In this document: positions 34,512-45,589 of the stretch, piece after piece | Position numbering within the stretch: the first letter of the stretch is position 1 | Layout: the number at the start of each line of letters is the position of its first letter | DNA from: Deroplatys truncata | Lineage: Eukaryota > Arthropoda > Insecta > Mantodea > Mantidae | DNA length: 64,000 nt | Assembly: GCA_030765065.1 (NCBI GenBank) | Contig: CM060978.1 | Span: 111,643,692-111,707,691 of the forward strand | Direction of reading: 5' to 3' | Notes under the pieces: model-generated | Databases searched by the model: none | What the model saw: only the letters and a program-made list of their open reading frames with translations | What the model was told of the DNA's origin: nothing | Position numbers and translations under genes: made by a program

Positions 34512-35745
34512 ACAATTGTATGCTAGTTAGAAGACAACCAACACCAGCAGCCCCCTCCCCGTATGTCACCGGGTTGGTCTTCCGCTGAGTTTGTAATTCG
34601 CCACCCACTTTATTACATAAGATAAAGGCTCAAAGTTTGCGCATTGACTGTGGAAGGAAAATTTAGCCCTTCCCTTCTCCTTGCATCCTTAGATAAAGTT
34701 GAATTACAAGGTTGGCTAAGCAGTTATATCAGAGGGATTCACACTGACGTACTTCTTATATATGACCTACAGACAAACCAGCTTACTGAACTCTATGTAT
34801 ACATTACGCACTCTTTTTCTATGTCTATTTCACATTATAGGTTCAACTGATGATACATTAGCAGGGAACATTAAACATCAAAGAATCAATGAAGGTCTAA
34901 AAATGAGAAAGCCTTAGTGAGTATGATGCGACAAACTCTCGTGTACCTGCACTGTGTTGTGGAGGTAATTGCTTCAGATTGGCGCCAACTTTACTCCCAA
35001 GAACAACATCATATAGTAAATTGTAGATTCTTATATAGCGCCACCGGATGCCGGGACATGTTAACTTGCTGGAGTTTTGTAGCACACCAGGATATACAAA
35101 AGGAAGGAAAAAGAATCAGGATTAGGATAACACCAGTAGCTTTGTTAGCTGGAGAATGTTTCAGATACTGTTGGTTTCTTTGAAATCTACCGTCAAATTT
35201 TAGTCTGAAATTAGCTTTGTGCTACTTGCATAGTGTTAGATTCTGAGTTTTATAAAACTTCTTAAGGCAATGGTGCAGCCAGGGTTAGGTTCTAAGAGGC
35301 GTTTGAACATGTTAATGCACTACTGCAGCGTCGCTTTGTCTGTTCACGTAACAATTCACGATTGCTGCATTATGGCCTTGAAATATTATGTTAGAATAAA
35401 ATGTTTTCAGATCAAACATACAGTTCACCTTTGTGCAAAATTAAGGGTAGTGTATATAACTAAGTCTCCTAGAAGCTTATGATATTTGGGCAAACTTACG
35501 GATTTGAAATCTGGCTTATATATTTAAGAGGCACCTGTTCATACATTTCGAATTTGGTGGAAATCGAAACAAAATTAAGGGTAATTTATGGAGAACCTCA
35601 AAGAATTTACATTTAGGCAAACCGCTGCAAGTACAAGAACTTGAGGATTTATTGAATCTTGTTTTGTTTAATATGAATAGAAAATTAAGGGTATCTATGT
35701 GGAAATGTTAAAAAAACGTATAATTCGTAGTACTACTTCCCAAAT
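34512..35745. other. No gene recognised
   Basis: Short frames only. A recurring 'aaaattaaggg' phrase occurs three times (about 35440, 35570 and 35680), spaced roughly 110-130 bp, and may mark a decayed tandem repeat. Confidence 0.35.
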
Positions 35746-35746
35746 T

Positions 35747-35810
35747 TTTATTATTATTAGCATCATATTATTATTATTATTATTATTATTACTATTATTA
35801 TTATTATTAA
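35747..35810. repeat. TTA trinucleotide microsatellite
   Basis: Near-perfect TTA repeats with one ACT interruption. Confidence 0.9.
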
Positions 35811-35859
35811 AATAGTTTGTCGAATTATTTCTGTAACAAAGATGAACGCACCTGAAATT

Positions 35860-36630
35860 TAATGTCATGCATGCATTTACCACCTAATTGGAAACCATTT
35901 ATGTAAATACGAGTATATTGTAATAAAAAGGACCAAAATAGAAGGTCTTTGTCCCACAATAAAACGAAAAGTACATTATCAGAATTGTAAACGTCTCCAA
36001 GAATGGCATAACATTGTATGCCTGTGTTCGTTGGTACAACGGGTAAAGACCAGCAGTGATGTCGACAATGTTGAGGAGAGGGAACTCGATAACTATTCAA
36101 ACTGCCGTTTGGTCAACAGTTCCATTCTTGAGCGAAGGTTTGTCCATCATTAGACATTAGTGGAAATCAGCCGCTGCCAAACTTTAAAGTGGGGAATTCA
36201 TGTATGCATTCCCATGCTCCTCCAGACGTTGAAGTTAGTGTGTACCTACACACATCCACTTCTACCATCTTCTGTTCAAAATTCATTAATCCTAGGAACC
36301 ACCTAACACAAACGCGTCTCATGTCCAAGTGATGTGGTAGAATTGAAAACGTGCTGCTGTGGGAAATGTGTAACATGTCTGCAAATCTGTCATTGTTATC
36401 AGTCGGTCTTCACGAACAGTAGTGCCAGAGCTGCGTGAATCATTGTTTCGATTACTGCTGTTTTTGGAACACCTGGACTGCCCTGTTTTGTTGTAGAAAC
36501 ACCGCCCTCCTTAAATTCCTTGAACCATCAAAGTGCTGTGGATTGTGCAGAACACCATCACCATATGCCTTCTGCAACAATCTTTAAGCTTCCATACCGG
36601 ATTTCTGTAAACGAAAGTAAAACTTCAAAG
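35860..36630 (-). pseudogene. Possible heavily decayed mariner-like transposase
   Basis: On the minus strand, about 36630-36440 reads with stops removed as 'EIRYGSLKIVAEG', 'WFKEFKEGG' and 'GSPGVPKTAVIETMI'. This is the layout of the second helix-turn-helix and linker of mariner-type transposases. Further down, 'FVLLWDKDLLFWSFL' (about 35970-35930) could be the strand around the first catalytic aspartate. Stops and frame changes are frequent and no inverted termini were found, so this is tentative. Confidence 0.35.
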
Positions 36631-36696
36631 CAACATATCTGTTATTCACGAATCCACTCCATTTTTGTGCGTCCGTGTGTGTGTATGGCGTGCATG

Positions 36697-36722
36697 CATA
36701 TATATATATATATATATATATT
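36697..36722. repeat. TA dinucleotide microsatellite
   Basis: Uninterrupted TA run following a GT-rich stretch. Confidence 0.9.
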
Positions 36723-36823
36723 CATAATTATATACAAAAATCTTAAAAATGTTAATACATTACTTTGAGTTGCTATTTTTTCTTTCTTCGGTCCATCATG
36801 CATTTTAACACCGTGGTTATTTA

Positions 36824-37476
36824 TGCATGGTAGGTCATAACAAATTCATATAACTTTATTTTTCTAAACCATTTTTCTCTTACTCTCCCCATATATTCTC
36901 CTATTCTTTTTATATCCCTCTCCTTTTGTATTTTCATTAATCTAACTTTTAATACTTCTTTGTTAACATTCTCCCATTCTTTAGGTAAAAACTGCCACGA
37001 CTTAGTTTCTTCACATTCAAGTATATAATGCAAATCATTATCTGCCTCTCCACAAAGAGGACATCTATCCAAAATCGCTCCCTTCCTATCTCCCCTTAGC
37101 CTATGTGCACTTAATCTAGACCAGGCCCACCCATCTCTCACTAACCTATTACCTACATCCACATACTTCTCCCTTCCCCAGTCCACCTTTAATTGTCTAT
37201 ATAGTTCCAAACTTTTCTTTCCTTCCAGACTTTGAAATAATTCTTGTTTCTCTATTTCTTCTACTCTGTTCCTCACTTCTTTCCAGAAACCTTTAAATAA
37301 CCCCTCTCTCTCTCCTCCCATAAATTACCAATTCCCATTTCCTGTAAAATTCTCTTTATTCCTTGAGCCCAGTTCATCCCATCATTGGATTTTTCTTGTA
37401 TTATTAAACATTGCTTCAAGATATTCTCGTCCAATGATTTCAACCTATGCCAAAATTTAAGTATCCTTTCTACTAT
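36824..37476 (-). pseudogene. Non-LTR reverse transcriptase remnant, C-terminal part
   Basis: Downstream part of the reverse transcriptase that begins at 38534. 37476-37330 reads 'IVERILKFWHRLKS' onwards. A one-base shift in the GA-rich stretch near 37310 moves coding to the frame ending at 36821. That frame has a tail zinc knuckle, 'CPLCGEADNDLHYILEC' (C-x2-C-x7-H-x4-C), typical of several LINE reverse-transcriptase C-termini. The family cannot be fixed from this part alone. It is separated from its upstream half by the insertion at 37477-38244. Confidence 0.65.
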
Positions 37477-38244
37477 GAGGCAATATTTTATATCACAACA
37501 CTGTGAATGCAAGAGTGATTGTAGTGTAAATTAATGTTATTGTATGTACAGATTTTGTTAGCCATAAGTATTGTTAGGAAATAAGTTTACACGGCCTCAC
37601 TGAAACTGACAATAGAAGTGGGTAACAATAAGCCGAGAGGGTGAGTTGTTTATCACTAAGAAGAGACAAACAAATGACGTCAGGGTAGCGTGACTTTCTT
37701 TAGAAATGGAAGGAATATTTTCCCTAGAGTATATATGTTAGTAATAGTGATTGGCTGAAAAAACAGACGCTAATGTTTGCGCGATTTGGTAACCAATAGC
37801 AGCTCTATTATAATGTTTAGGCAATTCGGGGAGAAGGAGTATATATTCTCGAGCCATAAGCAAGTATCACGCAGTTCTAAGGAATCTCTCGTGAGGTGTA
37901 CGTCATACAGTTTGGAAGAATCTCTCGCGAGGTATACGTCATAAAGTTAGTTACAAAATGTGAAGTACGCGGCAACTAATACGACAGTAATTACATTCGG
38001 AAATATAAAGATTAAATATGTGAATTATTAATTAAGTGTGACGGCAATAAAAGTGTAGAAACAAATTATTTTATCAGTGTTATCTTTTAGCAACAACTCC
38101 TTTCCGTTTACACGCCTTGCTCAGAGGTACTTGCTCGACTGAGTAATAATAGCTAGCCGGAGAACAAAGAACCCAACAATTAAAATAATAAAACAATAAC
38201 AGGCGCTCAGCAAATAAGATAACACGAGCCAGATTACTGCGACA
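37477..38244 (+). mobile_element. LTR-like repeat family LB, copy 1, inserted in a reverse transcriptase
   Basis: Bounded by ACTAT at 37472-37476 and 38245-38249. Removing the element and one ACTAT restores a continuous minus-strand frame across the junction (…KDMIVERIL…), which fixes both ends. The interior has a TG...CA-bounded core (TGTTAGG at 37572 to TTTACA at 38112). The core contains a TATA motif (GTATATATTC near 37838), two copies of a 36-bp-type repeat unit and AATAAA near 38046, as in an LTR. Sequence outside the core is also shared with the other copies, so this is not a plain solo LTR. It has no coding capacity. Confidence 0.7.
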
Positions 38245-38534
38245 ACTATCATGTCCTTGCTACCTACTCTTCCTAACTCCAACATTGCTGCTCCATTTGG
38301 TGATGAAATAGATAAACCTAACGTACATTTACAGAACGATCTATGTGCTTTATCAATCATCTCCCATCCTTTGTCACTTCCCCAAATCTCTGATCCATAC
38401 ACCATTTTTGCTTCAACTACAGCTTTGTAAACCCTTTCCAACCATTTAATGTGCATATCTGATATTTCGTTTAAGCATATTCTTATAGCAGTCATTGCTA
38501 ATCTTCCCTTAGCTAAGGCACTTAACAGATGCAT
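38245..38534 (-). pseudogene. Non-LTR reverse transcriptase remnant, upstream part
   Basis: Minus-strand frame with a thumb-domain pattern: 'MHIKWLERVYKAVVEAKMVYGSEIWG' type residues, followed by 'AHRSFCKCTLGLS' and 'AMLELGRVGSKDM'. It continues in frame into 37476 once the LB insertion is removed. The fingers and palm (including the catalytic aspartates) are not present upstream, so the copy is 5'-truncated. Confidence 0.7.
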
Positions 38535-38559
38535 GCGCGAGTAAACTTCTGCTTTTGTC

Positions 38560-41500
38560 CACCAATCAGGACTGATCCATTTTTATCATGTAACTTCGTT
38601 TGAACAATGCTCATTTGCTGTGCGCAATAGAGAAAACTCAAGTTTTTGTTGACTTCCCTCGTATGTCCTTTTTTTTTGCCCCCATACTTTGAGGTCATTG
38701 CTTAATCAAATCGTTTTGCATTTTAGAAAGTTCTGCATATGAGAACCGATTACAAGCATCTTTCAAATGTATCGACAACTCTACTTGGCACCCTTTTAAG
38801 ATAAAATTTCAGTACAGCAGGTACAATGTTTCGTATAAAATCGAATGGTTTTTAAGATCCTCTTCATGTAAGCTAACCTTAATCTTGTTCCAACTTCAAC
38901 TAAGTTTTTCAAAACCTTTCATTGAAAAGTTCAACTACGTCGCATAGCAGTTACTGTAAATGTTTAGCAGGACCGCGTTATAAACTATCCTTCAACTTTG
39001 AATGTGTCAAGCTCTATACAAATTCTAATTCTAAGTGCAGCGATCCGTAGGATGTTTCCACCCTCATAGATGTTGTGTGATACCGTAGTATCGACGGGCA
39101 TATATAAATAATTCAATAAAGAAACAATACTAAGATAGAGAAATAATTGCAACAAATAATTATCCATTTTTAAATCAATATATAATGTAATATGTCTGAG
39201 TTGAAAGATTTGTCCGGAAAGAAGAAGGTAATTAGGAAGTCAGGTTAACGAAAGTCATTAGTATCAGCTGAGAATAGAACACATCGTAAAAGGTTCCTGG
39301 ATCGCAGTTAGGCTTATAAGTTCAGCACGTTGAATAGTCACGTAGGCAAATTCTGCAAATGAGAAAGGTGAATGAAATTCTCAGAATTACGGGAGGTACC
39401 CTAGTAACAAGGAAACAGAAGGACACGTAAGATTTTCAGTATTGTCTCGATCGTGAAATAATGTTGGAAGGAAGTAATATGTAGACGGAGCTGAAATTAG
39501 TAAATGTTCGTGCAGTTTAAATCAGCGAGTACCGGTACTGGTACTGGCACACACTCTTTCTTGAGATTTATTCAGTTAGTGATGCTATTGCTCGTGCGCC
39601 CAGCGACGAGCTTGTGCGAGTAAGATTTAGCGGCTGTTGCGAGGGATCTTTCCGTAAGCATTTTAGCGACTCACGGCAAGTTACGCTTTTAGTTTCTTTT
39701 ATTACGGAAACAGTTATTTCAAACCGTGAAATTGATACTGCAGAAGTTAGCAGGTATAATAATTCGATTGTTATAGTTTCTAGTGCTACAATTCAGAGTC
39801 AGTCTAATTCATCTCAAACGGTTAGCAACCTGTGTTATCCTTCACATTACACTCACGCATACTTTGAGAAAGTCTCGTAGCTCTACCACTGGAGCAGGTG
39901 GAGCCGAGCTATGAGAACGGCATCATCAGAATAAGGTAAAGTATATTGCATAAAAATTGACGTCCTCCGTCGAGTATCAGAACCAGCCACCTAATATGGC
40001 TGGTTGTGGATCAACTGATTGGTAAGGCAAATACGATTTATGCAATAAATTCACATTATTACATTAGAGATGTATCCGGGGAGCTGAGAGCTGTTCCTGA
40101 AATCCATGCATACACACAACTACTAATATATTTCCTACTATGTAATCGGACAATATACCTTTGAATCTCAAAAGCTCTTAAATTATATGGTATGGGACAC
40201 TAGTTAAAAACAGAGTCTTTGCACTTTGAATATGTCAGAAACGTTTAAGACTTTTAATTTTATCAGAAGATTTTGAATTATGGATAACTGAAGTTTTGCA
40301 CAATATTACTCAAAATGGTGCGCCCAAACATTCGCCATAACTTACTGCAGCTATTGCAGTATTAATCAGTCTTGCAGAGCTACATCATATGGCAGCTCCA
40401 CATGACGTTGATTTAAGTAAATTGAAAGATATATGGAAATAGAGTGGCTGTATGTTATTTTAGAATCGCCCTAGTTATCCTTGTAATTCTGAATCTATTG
40501 GTGATCGTAGTTCATAATTTCGATGTACATCCTCACTAATTTATGTGCAGAAATTTCTCTAAGTCATCATCACATTCAACTCTTGTATATGACGTTTCGC
40601 TTGCTCTACGAAATGACTGTAACTCGTGACGAAACAGAACATGTCTCAGTACAGAAACCGTCATTCATTTATTTTACTACGCAATTTCGCTATGTGGAGT
40701 AAAACTCTCAGAATGGACCACAAATTGCATTCAAACTATCGAACTTTTCTGAGAAAAGGGCGGGGAGATAATTCCAGTGCCTCAGGGAATGACGAAAAAA
40801 AATATAAAAAAGGAAAAGAACGTAATATCTTCCGGGGAAGCTGAGAACAAGGGGCTGGTCTGTTTCCGAATCTAAAATTGACCTCGAAGCGGTTTTGCGA
40901 AACGATGCTGTCCATGAGCAGATAAGCGGGCCAGCTGGTGGATCACATTCCCAACACTCTTCTTTTTTCTGCTTGGCCCAAATGGCGCCATAACAACCAT
41001 ACTCCTTTCCTCGCCAGTCCATAACTTTTTTTTGTATCTACTTCATTACGAACCCTTTAAAGTTGAAGGTAAGACACTGCTTTCCCAATTAACTTTTCCA
41101 TGTTTTGTTTATTGAACTGCTGCAATATTAGCAATTCAAATGCTGAGCTTGTATTGTAAATCAAAAGTTGCTGAATTTATTATAGATTCATTAATTAAAC
41201 AAAGCTACTAAAACAGAATCTATCGACAGGAATGTTCTTCTTTCTTCCAAACCAAGGAAGATATTGCGTTCCTTTCTGTGGTAGGATCGAAATATCCAGT
41301 AATTAGACTTGAAATCTTTCAATCAAGAATATTTCTGTCCAGAAGTAAATATACAAAGGATAAGAATCAAATCTGAATTAACTTTCCAACTTAGCCTTCA
41401 CAAGGTCAGTGTGAAAACAAAAGTTTTAATATGAATCAACTTATAGTGCAGTTACATGGAAGCCCGAAATAAGTATTCGCAACTCTGCAAGTCGTCTTGG

Positions 41501-41890
41501 TCAATGCGCTTTCAAGGATCTCGTTCATAAGGAAACCCCTTCTTTTGGAAACTCCTTCGGCAGTAGCTTATTATTCAAACCACGTAGCCAAACAATATTT
41601 CAGCAACAGAATGTCATCTGAAAGAGCAATTAAATTAGTATGTTATGCAGCAAACATGTAGAGAAATCCAATGCCAGATACATACATAGCTGCCCTGAAA
41701 AAGTGTGGCAATGTGAAAATGGTTTTATAATTCGAGATTGTGTCAACTAATATTTTACAGAAAATTCATCTTGAGATCTTTGTCGGCAATTCGTGTGAAG
41801 AATAAAACCAATTCTAGTAATAAATAAATGTCTCTGTAAATAGAAGCTGATGACAGGCAGATCGCATTAGCAAAAAGTAGATATTAGGAA
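38560..41890. other. No gene recognised
   Basis: Several frames of 60-104 aa, none with a family signature. An 88-aa frame at 39614-39880 has no start context, promoter or domain that would justify a call. No repeats shared with the rest of the window were noticed. Confidence 0.4.
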
Positions 41891-42094
41891 TGTGAATATC
41901 ATAACAAAGCAGAAAAGGAGGATGCACCAACTTCCTTATCGATTTTTTTTAAATTTCCATTTATACCCCACCTTTAACTACCTTGGTATTATCGGCGGTC
42001 TCTCCTTTGGAACCTATTACCTATTGGCAATGTCGTTAACTCCTACTCTCTTATCGTTGGGTTTTGTGCACTTTTTGGGTTTTAATCATTAAAT

Positions 42095-42096
42095 CA

Positions 42097-42153
<57 letters not shown>
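42095..42153. repeat. TC/AC compound microsatellite
   Basis: A TC run followed by an AC run, abutting the 3' side of the SINE at 42154-42291. Confidence 0.9.
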
Positions 42154-42155
<2 letters not shown>

Positions 42156-42291
42156 TCACACTTCCAGACTCTAGGGAGGATAGGGAATTATCTTGGCCAA
42201 AGAAATATTCCCACTCCCAGCCGGGAATCGAGCCCGGGTCCCCTCGCAAAGCAGGCAGATAATCTACCGACTGAGCTACAAGGCCAGCCAT
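42154..42291 (-). repeat. tRNA-derived SINE (family S3)
   Basis: The minus strand starts 'ggctggccttgtagctcag' with an A-box 'tagctcagtcgg'. It has a good B-box 'ggctcgattcc' about 45 bases later, and then a non-tRNA body 'gggagtgggaatatttc'. The acceptor ends do not pair fully and the transcript runs on into the body, so this is a SINE head rather than a tRNA gene. Confidence 0.65.
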
Positions 42292-42299
42292 ATATAGAA

Positions 42300-44040
42300 T
42301 TTTGTGGGTATAAACGAGGATCACATACACGTCGTATTGTAAACGCGTAGCGCTGCCTACTTCGTCATTTGTTCTACAGAAGTTGCCTTTTGTTTGAAAT
42401 GCGGAAGCGTAGAGTGTAGAATTATTTTATTCTGATTTGTGCAGGCAATAAGCTTGATCGCAAGCTTAGTCCAGAAGATAGAACAATTCTTTTGTAAAAG
42501 ATATGGGGCAATGCAAGAAATGTATGAAAAAGCCATCAATAAACGCAAGTTGACCTTTCTGAAATTTCTAAATTTATCGTGCTCCACAAAGAATATCCAT
42601 ATTAATCTCAGATCATATAGCATTTTGCGGATCATACTGGGTGCAGATGTTGGGACTCAAAATAACTAATCAGTATAAGGTGAATAGAGCAAAGGTCCGG
42701 AAACTTCCTAATCCAGGTAGTTCATCCTATCAGAGTTTTGAACTCGAGTGCTCCGTGTTGGATGACATAATAATAAGAAGCATAAATAAATAGAGCTTTA
42801 ATACCAATTAGTCAAAGTATAATCATAGCAGCCTAGTGTACCAACCTTCGGCAAATTTAGCTTGAGGGAGGTCAAACTAACGCTTCGTCAATTTTTGCAG
42901 TATCGTCAACGACAATCACATTAAAATGACGGTTCGTTAACTATAACGACTCGTTACACAAGTTTGAGAAGTTTGGCAACAGTAATGTTTACTACATATT
43001 TTTTAATTGGCTGAGATTGTGACTTCGAAAATAAAACAGAAGCGCAACGCATATGTTTAAATTACCACCGTCACCAGGTACAAAATGCCTTTTCCCTGTC
43101 TAGAACAGCATTCTCAACCAACTGTTGTCAAATATAAGCTGCCAAGAGTAGAACCTGACCAGCGTACCACAATATTGGTAATTAGTAAACTTGTAATGCA
43201 AACCGTCTAAATATACTATATACTTTGGCATCGTGCCCACCGGGTGACAAAATGGACACAAGTTCAGTCAATGGTGTCTGCAGCGCCAGGAAAGTTTGCA
43301 ATTGCACAAAATTCTGGAATCATTCTGCCCTAAGGAAGCAATTGCTTCTGTTTCTTTCTCCACTGTGAATTTCGAAATTCCGTTGCAGTCACCATTAATA
43401 CGAAATAACCCCCTGGAGAAATATTTGAATGTTACCATAACTGTTGAATCGGTGAAAGTAACAGTTTCTGTTCGCAGGGTAGTCTATCTCGGTTCAGTTG
43501 CTCCAATATTTTCAATACCCCTGTTTTGATAATCTGTAACGAGTCACAAATTTTACATCATCCACTTCGTAGATATGGTTATTTCTATCCCGTATAACAC
43601 GTTCTGGATCCATATTTTCAATGAATTCGTTGAACAGCGTTTCAAACCGAAAACATTCATGTTCCGTTACTGGAATGAAAGTAAATGCGATGCCGTTTCT
43701 CAAGAGCTAGAGTACTTACATATGCTTTAACTAGAATTGACGGACCGTCAATGATTTGAAGGCAGGAAAATCGAGGCTCAAAAGTTGGCGGGAACTTCGG
43801 CTATCAAAAGGATGACGCACATTGGTGAAACGAAACTTCCGCCTTTAACGAGCCGTCAACGGTTTGCCGATCTTCAAATGCCTTGTTTCCCTTCCAACAC
43901 TCTGTCTCCCCTTAAGAGGGGGAGGAAGAAAGAAAAGAAAAAAAGCATTTGTATGTAGTAGTTTATAAATAACAAAAAATGTAGCAGACAAACCTACATA
44001 TAGGTGTAGAATTATAACAAATATTCACTTTAACACTCAA
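42300..44040. other. No gene recognised
   Basis: No supportable coding region or repeat. The phrase 'ttcgttaactataacgactcgtta' near 42930 and similar 'cgagccgtcaacggtttgcc' near 43850 suggest degenerate repeats, but not enough to define a unit. Confidence 0.35.
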
Positions 44041-44049
44041 ATAGACCTT

Positions 44050-45100
44050 TTTATTTAAACAATTATTTTGGAGCGAGTTTCAGGGGTCTAAAAGTATATA
44101 TTCCCGATGAAATATCGATATCAAATTTTGGATAAAACAATGATTTCTCTCTCCGCAACAGATAAGCGGTAGCGAAAGCTAAAACAATGATAAGTGCTTT
44201 CCGTAATGGCTTTAATACACATATTGTTGTGCCTACATAGCAGGGGGCACTCCCCCCCCCCCAAAGTTACGAGAAATAATTAGACTACTGGTTATTATTG
44301 CTCTACCAAAAGAAAATTACAACTGTACTTTTAACAAATATTTCATGTTTAAGAAATAAGAAATTTTCTTTTAGGCAAAAGTGTCATTAAAATTCACACG
44401 AAAATTCAGTACACTACTATTTCCCCCAAGCAGAAACTGAAATGACGCCCCTGCTGCATAGAAATTAAACACGACGCTAATAGGACAGTCAAATGTCTGA
44501 AAAGAAGCTGTAAGCCAGATTTGATATTCATGCTTTGGCATGTCTAATGAAAAAATTGTGTAGCTTTGAAATGCTGGAAAACTCTAACCAACAACAGCAA
44601 ATATGTCGTAAGTAGCCAAGATTAAAAAACATTTTAACACAAGTTTTATATTTTAAATAACTGCATTCTTTTTCTGGAGTTAATTCACAGACTATTCACA
44701 GAAAATTCAAGTAATACATTTTATACCTTATGCCAGTGTGTATAAGTTATACATTTTATTTAAAATCGTTAAAGCCATCTTTGAGACTACCAAAAATAAC
44801 AATAAACTTGCATGTCGTAATATATAGTTTAGGGTGGCAATTTTATAGAAAATCTTGATATTACTTCTTTGAACGATACTGAGAAGTTTGGTATTTGCCT
44901 ATAAAATATTTGTTTTTGAGTTATGCTGCGTCCTCTCTCTCTCTCTCTCTCCTCTCCTCTCCCATATACACACAAACACATACGCGCGCGTAAATGCCTT
45001 TTTGGGTACAAGGAATCTCAAAATGTGTATTTCTGGTGAAAACTCGAAATCTAATTTTTAGGTAGAGAACAGTCCTTCCTACATGGCAGAGATGTGTTAT
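44050..45100 (-). repeat. DR-1 fragments with a CT/AC microsatellite
   Basis: A small fragment at about 44080-44140 ('ccgatgaaatatcgatatc') and a longer minus-oriented copy at about 44850-45070 match DR-1. Motifs in the longer copy are 'gagttatgctgcg', then a CT run at 44935-44965 and a short AC stretch, then 'ggtgaaaactcgaaatc'. The microsatellite sits at the same point of the repeat as in the copies at 3711 and 60796. Confidence 0.55.
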
Positions 45101-45156
45101 GGTAAGTAATAATAAATAAATAAATAATTGTTTAGGGCTTTGCAGATTCGATTTTC

Positions 45157-45168
45157 GAGCTTGACCTC
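45157..45168. repeat. Target-site duplication of the LINE, 3' side
   Basis: GAGCTTGACCTC, identical to 51225-51236. Confidence 0.85.
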
Positions 45169-45589
45169 TGATGATGATGATGATATGCGGCTTAAGGGCG
45201 CTAAACTGCTGAGGTCATCAGCGCCCTTACAATGTATAAAATATAAAGTCAAAAGATAAAAACAAGTAAAAGAACCGCATAATTAAAAAACGGGACGTAA
45301 ACCCGCGATGTCCAAAAGGCTAAAAATAACAATAAGATAACAATAACAATAATGATAACAATAACAATAACAACAAGAATAACAATAACAACAATAAAAT
45401 CAATAACAACAACAATAACAATACAAATATCTGAAAAAACCAACACACTAAAAGCATAGGCAATAAACGATTAAAACGTGTCAAAATCTATGGAATGCGA
45501 GGGACATGAGCGCCATATGTCCACTGGGGAATAGAGTCCCCATAAAAACTGACAGAATAAAAGTAATAAGTTAAAAGACGCTCAACGCA
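45169..45589 (-). other. LINE 3' UTR and TCA-repeat tail
   Basis: Contains a long stretch of TTGTTAT-type repeats on the minus strand (plus strand 45325-45425). A palindromic 'gcgctgatgacctcag' / 'ttagcgccc' hairpin-like end lies just before the TCA repeats, which would serve as the reverse transcriptase recognition tail. That role is inferred from the position. Confidence 0.65.

Noticed and set aside
39614-39880. 88-residue plus-strand frame
   Set aside because: Serine-rich without a domain, no conserved neighbour or promoter; not enough to call a gene.
42213-42290. A functional tRNA gene on the minus strand
   Set aside because: A and B boxes are good, but the acceptor stem does not close and the sequence continues as a SINE body.
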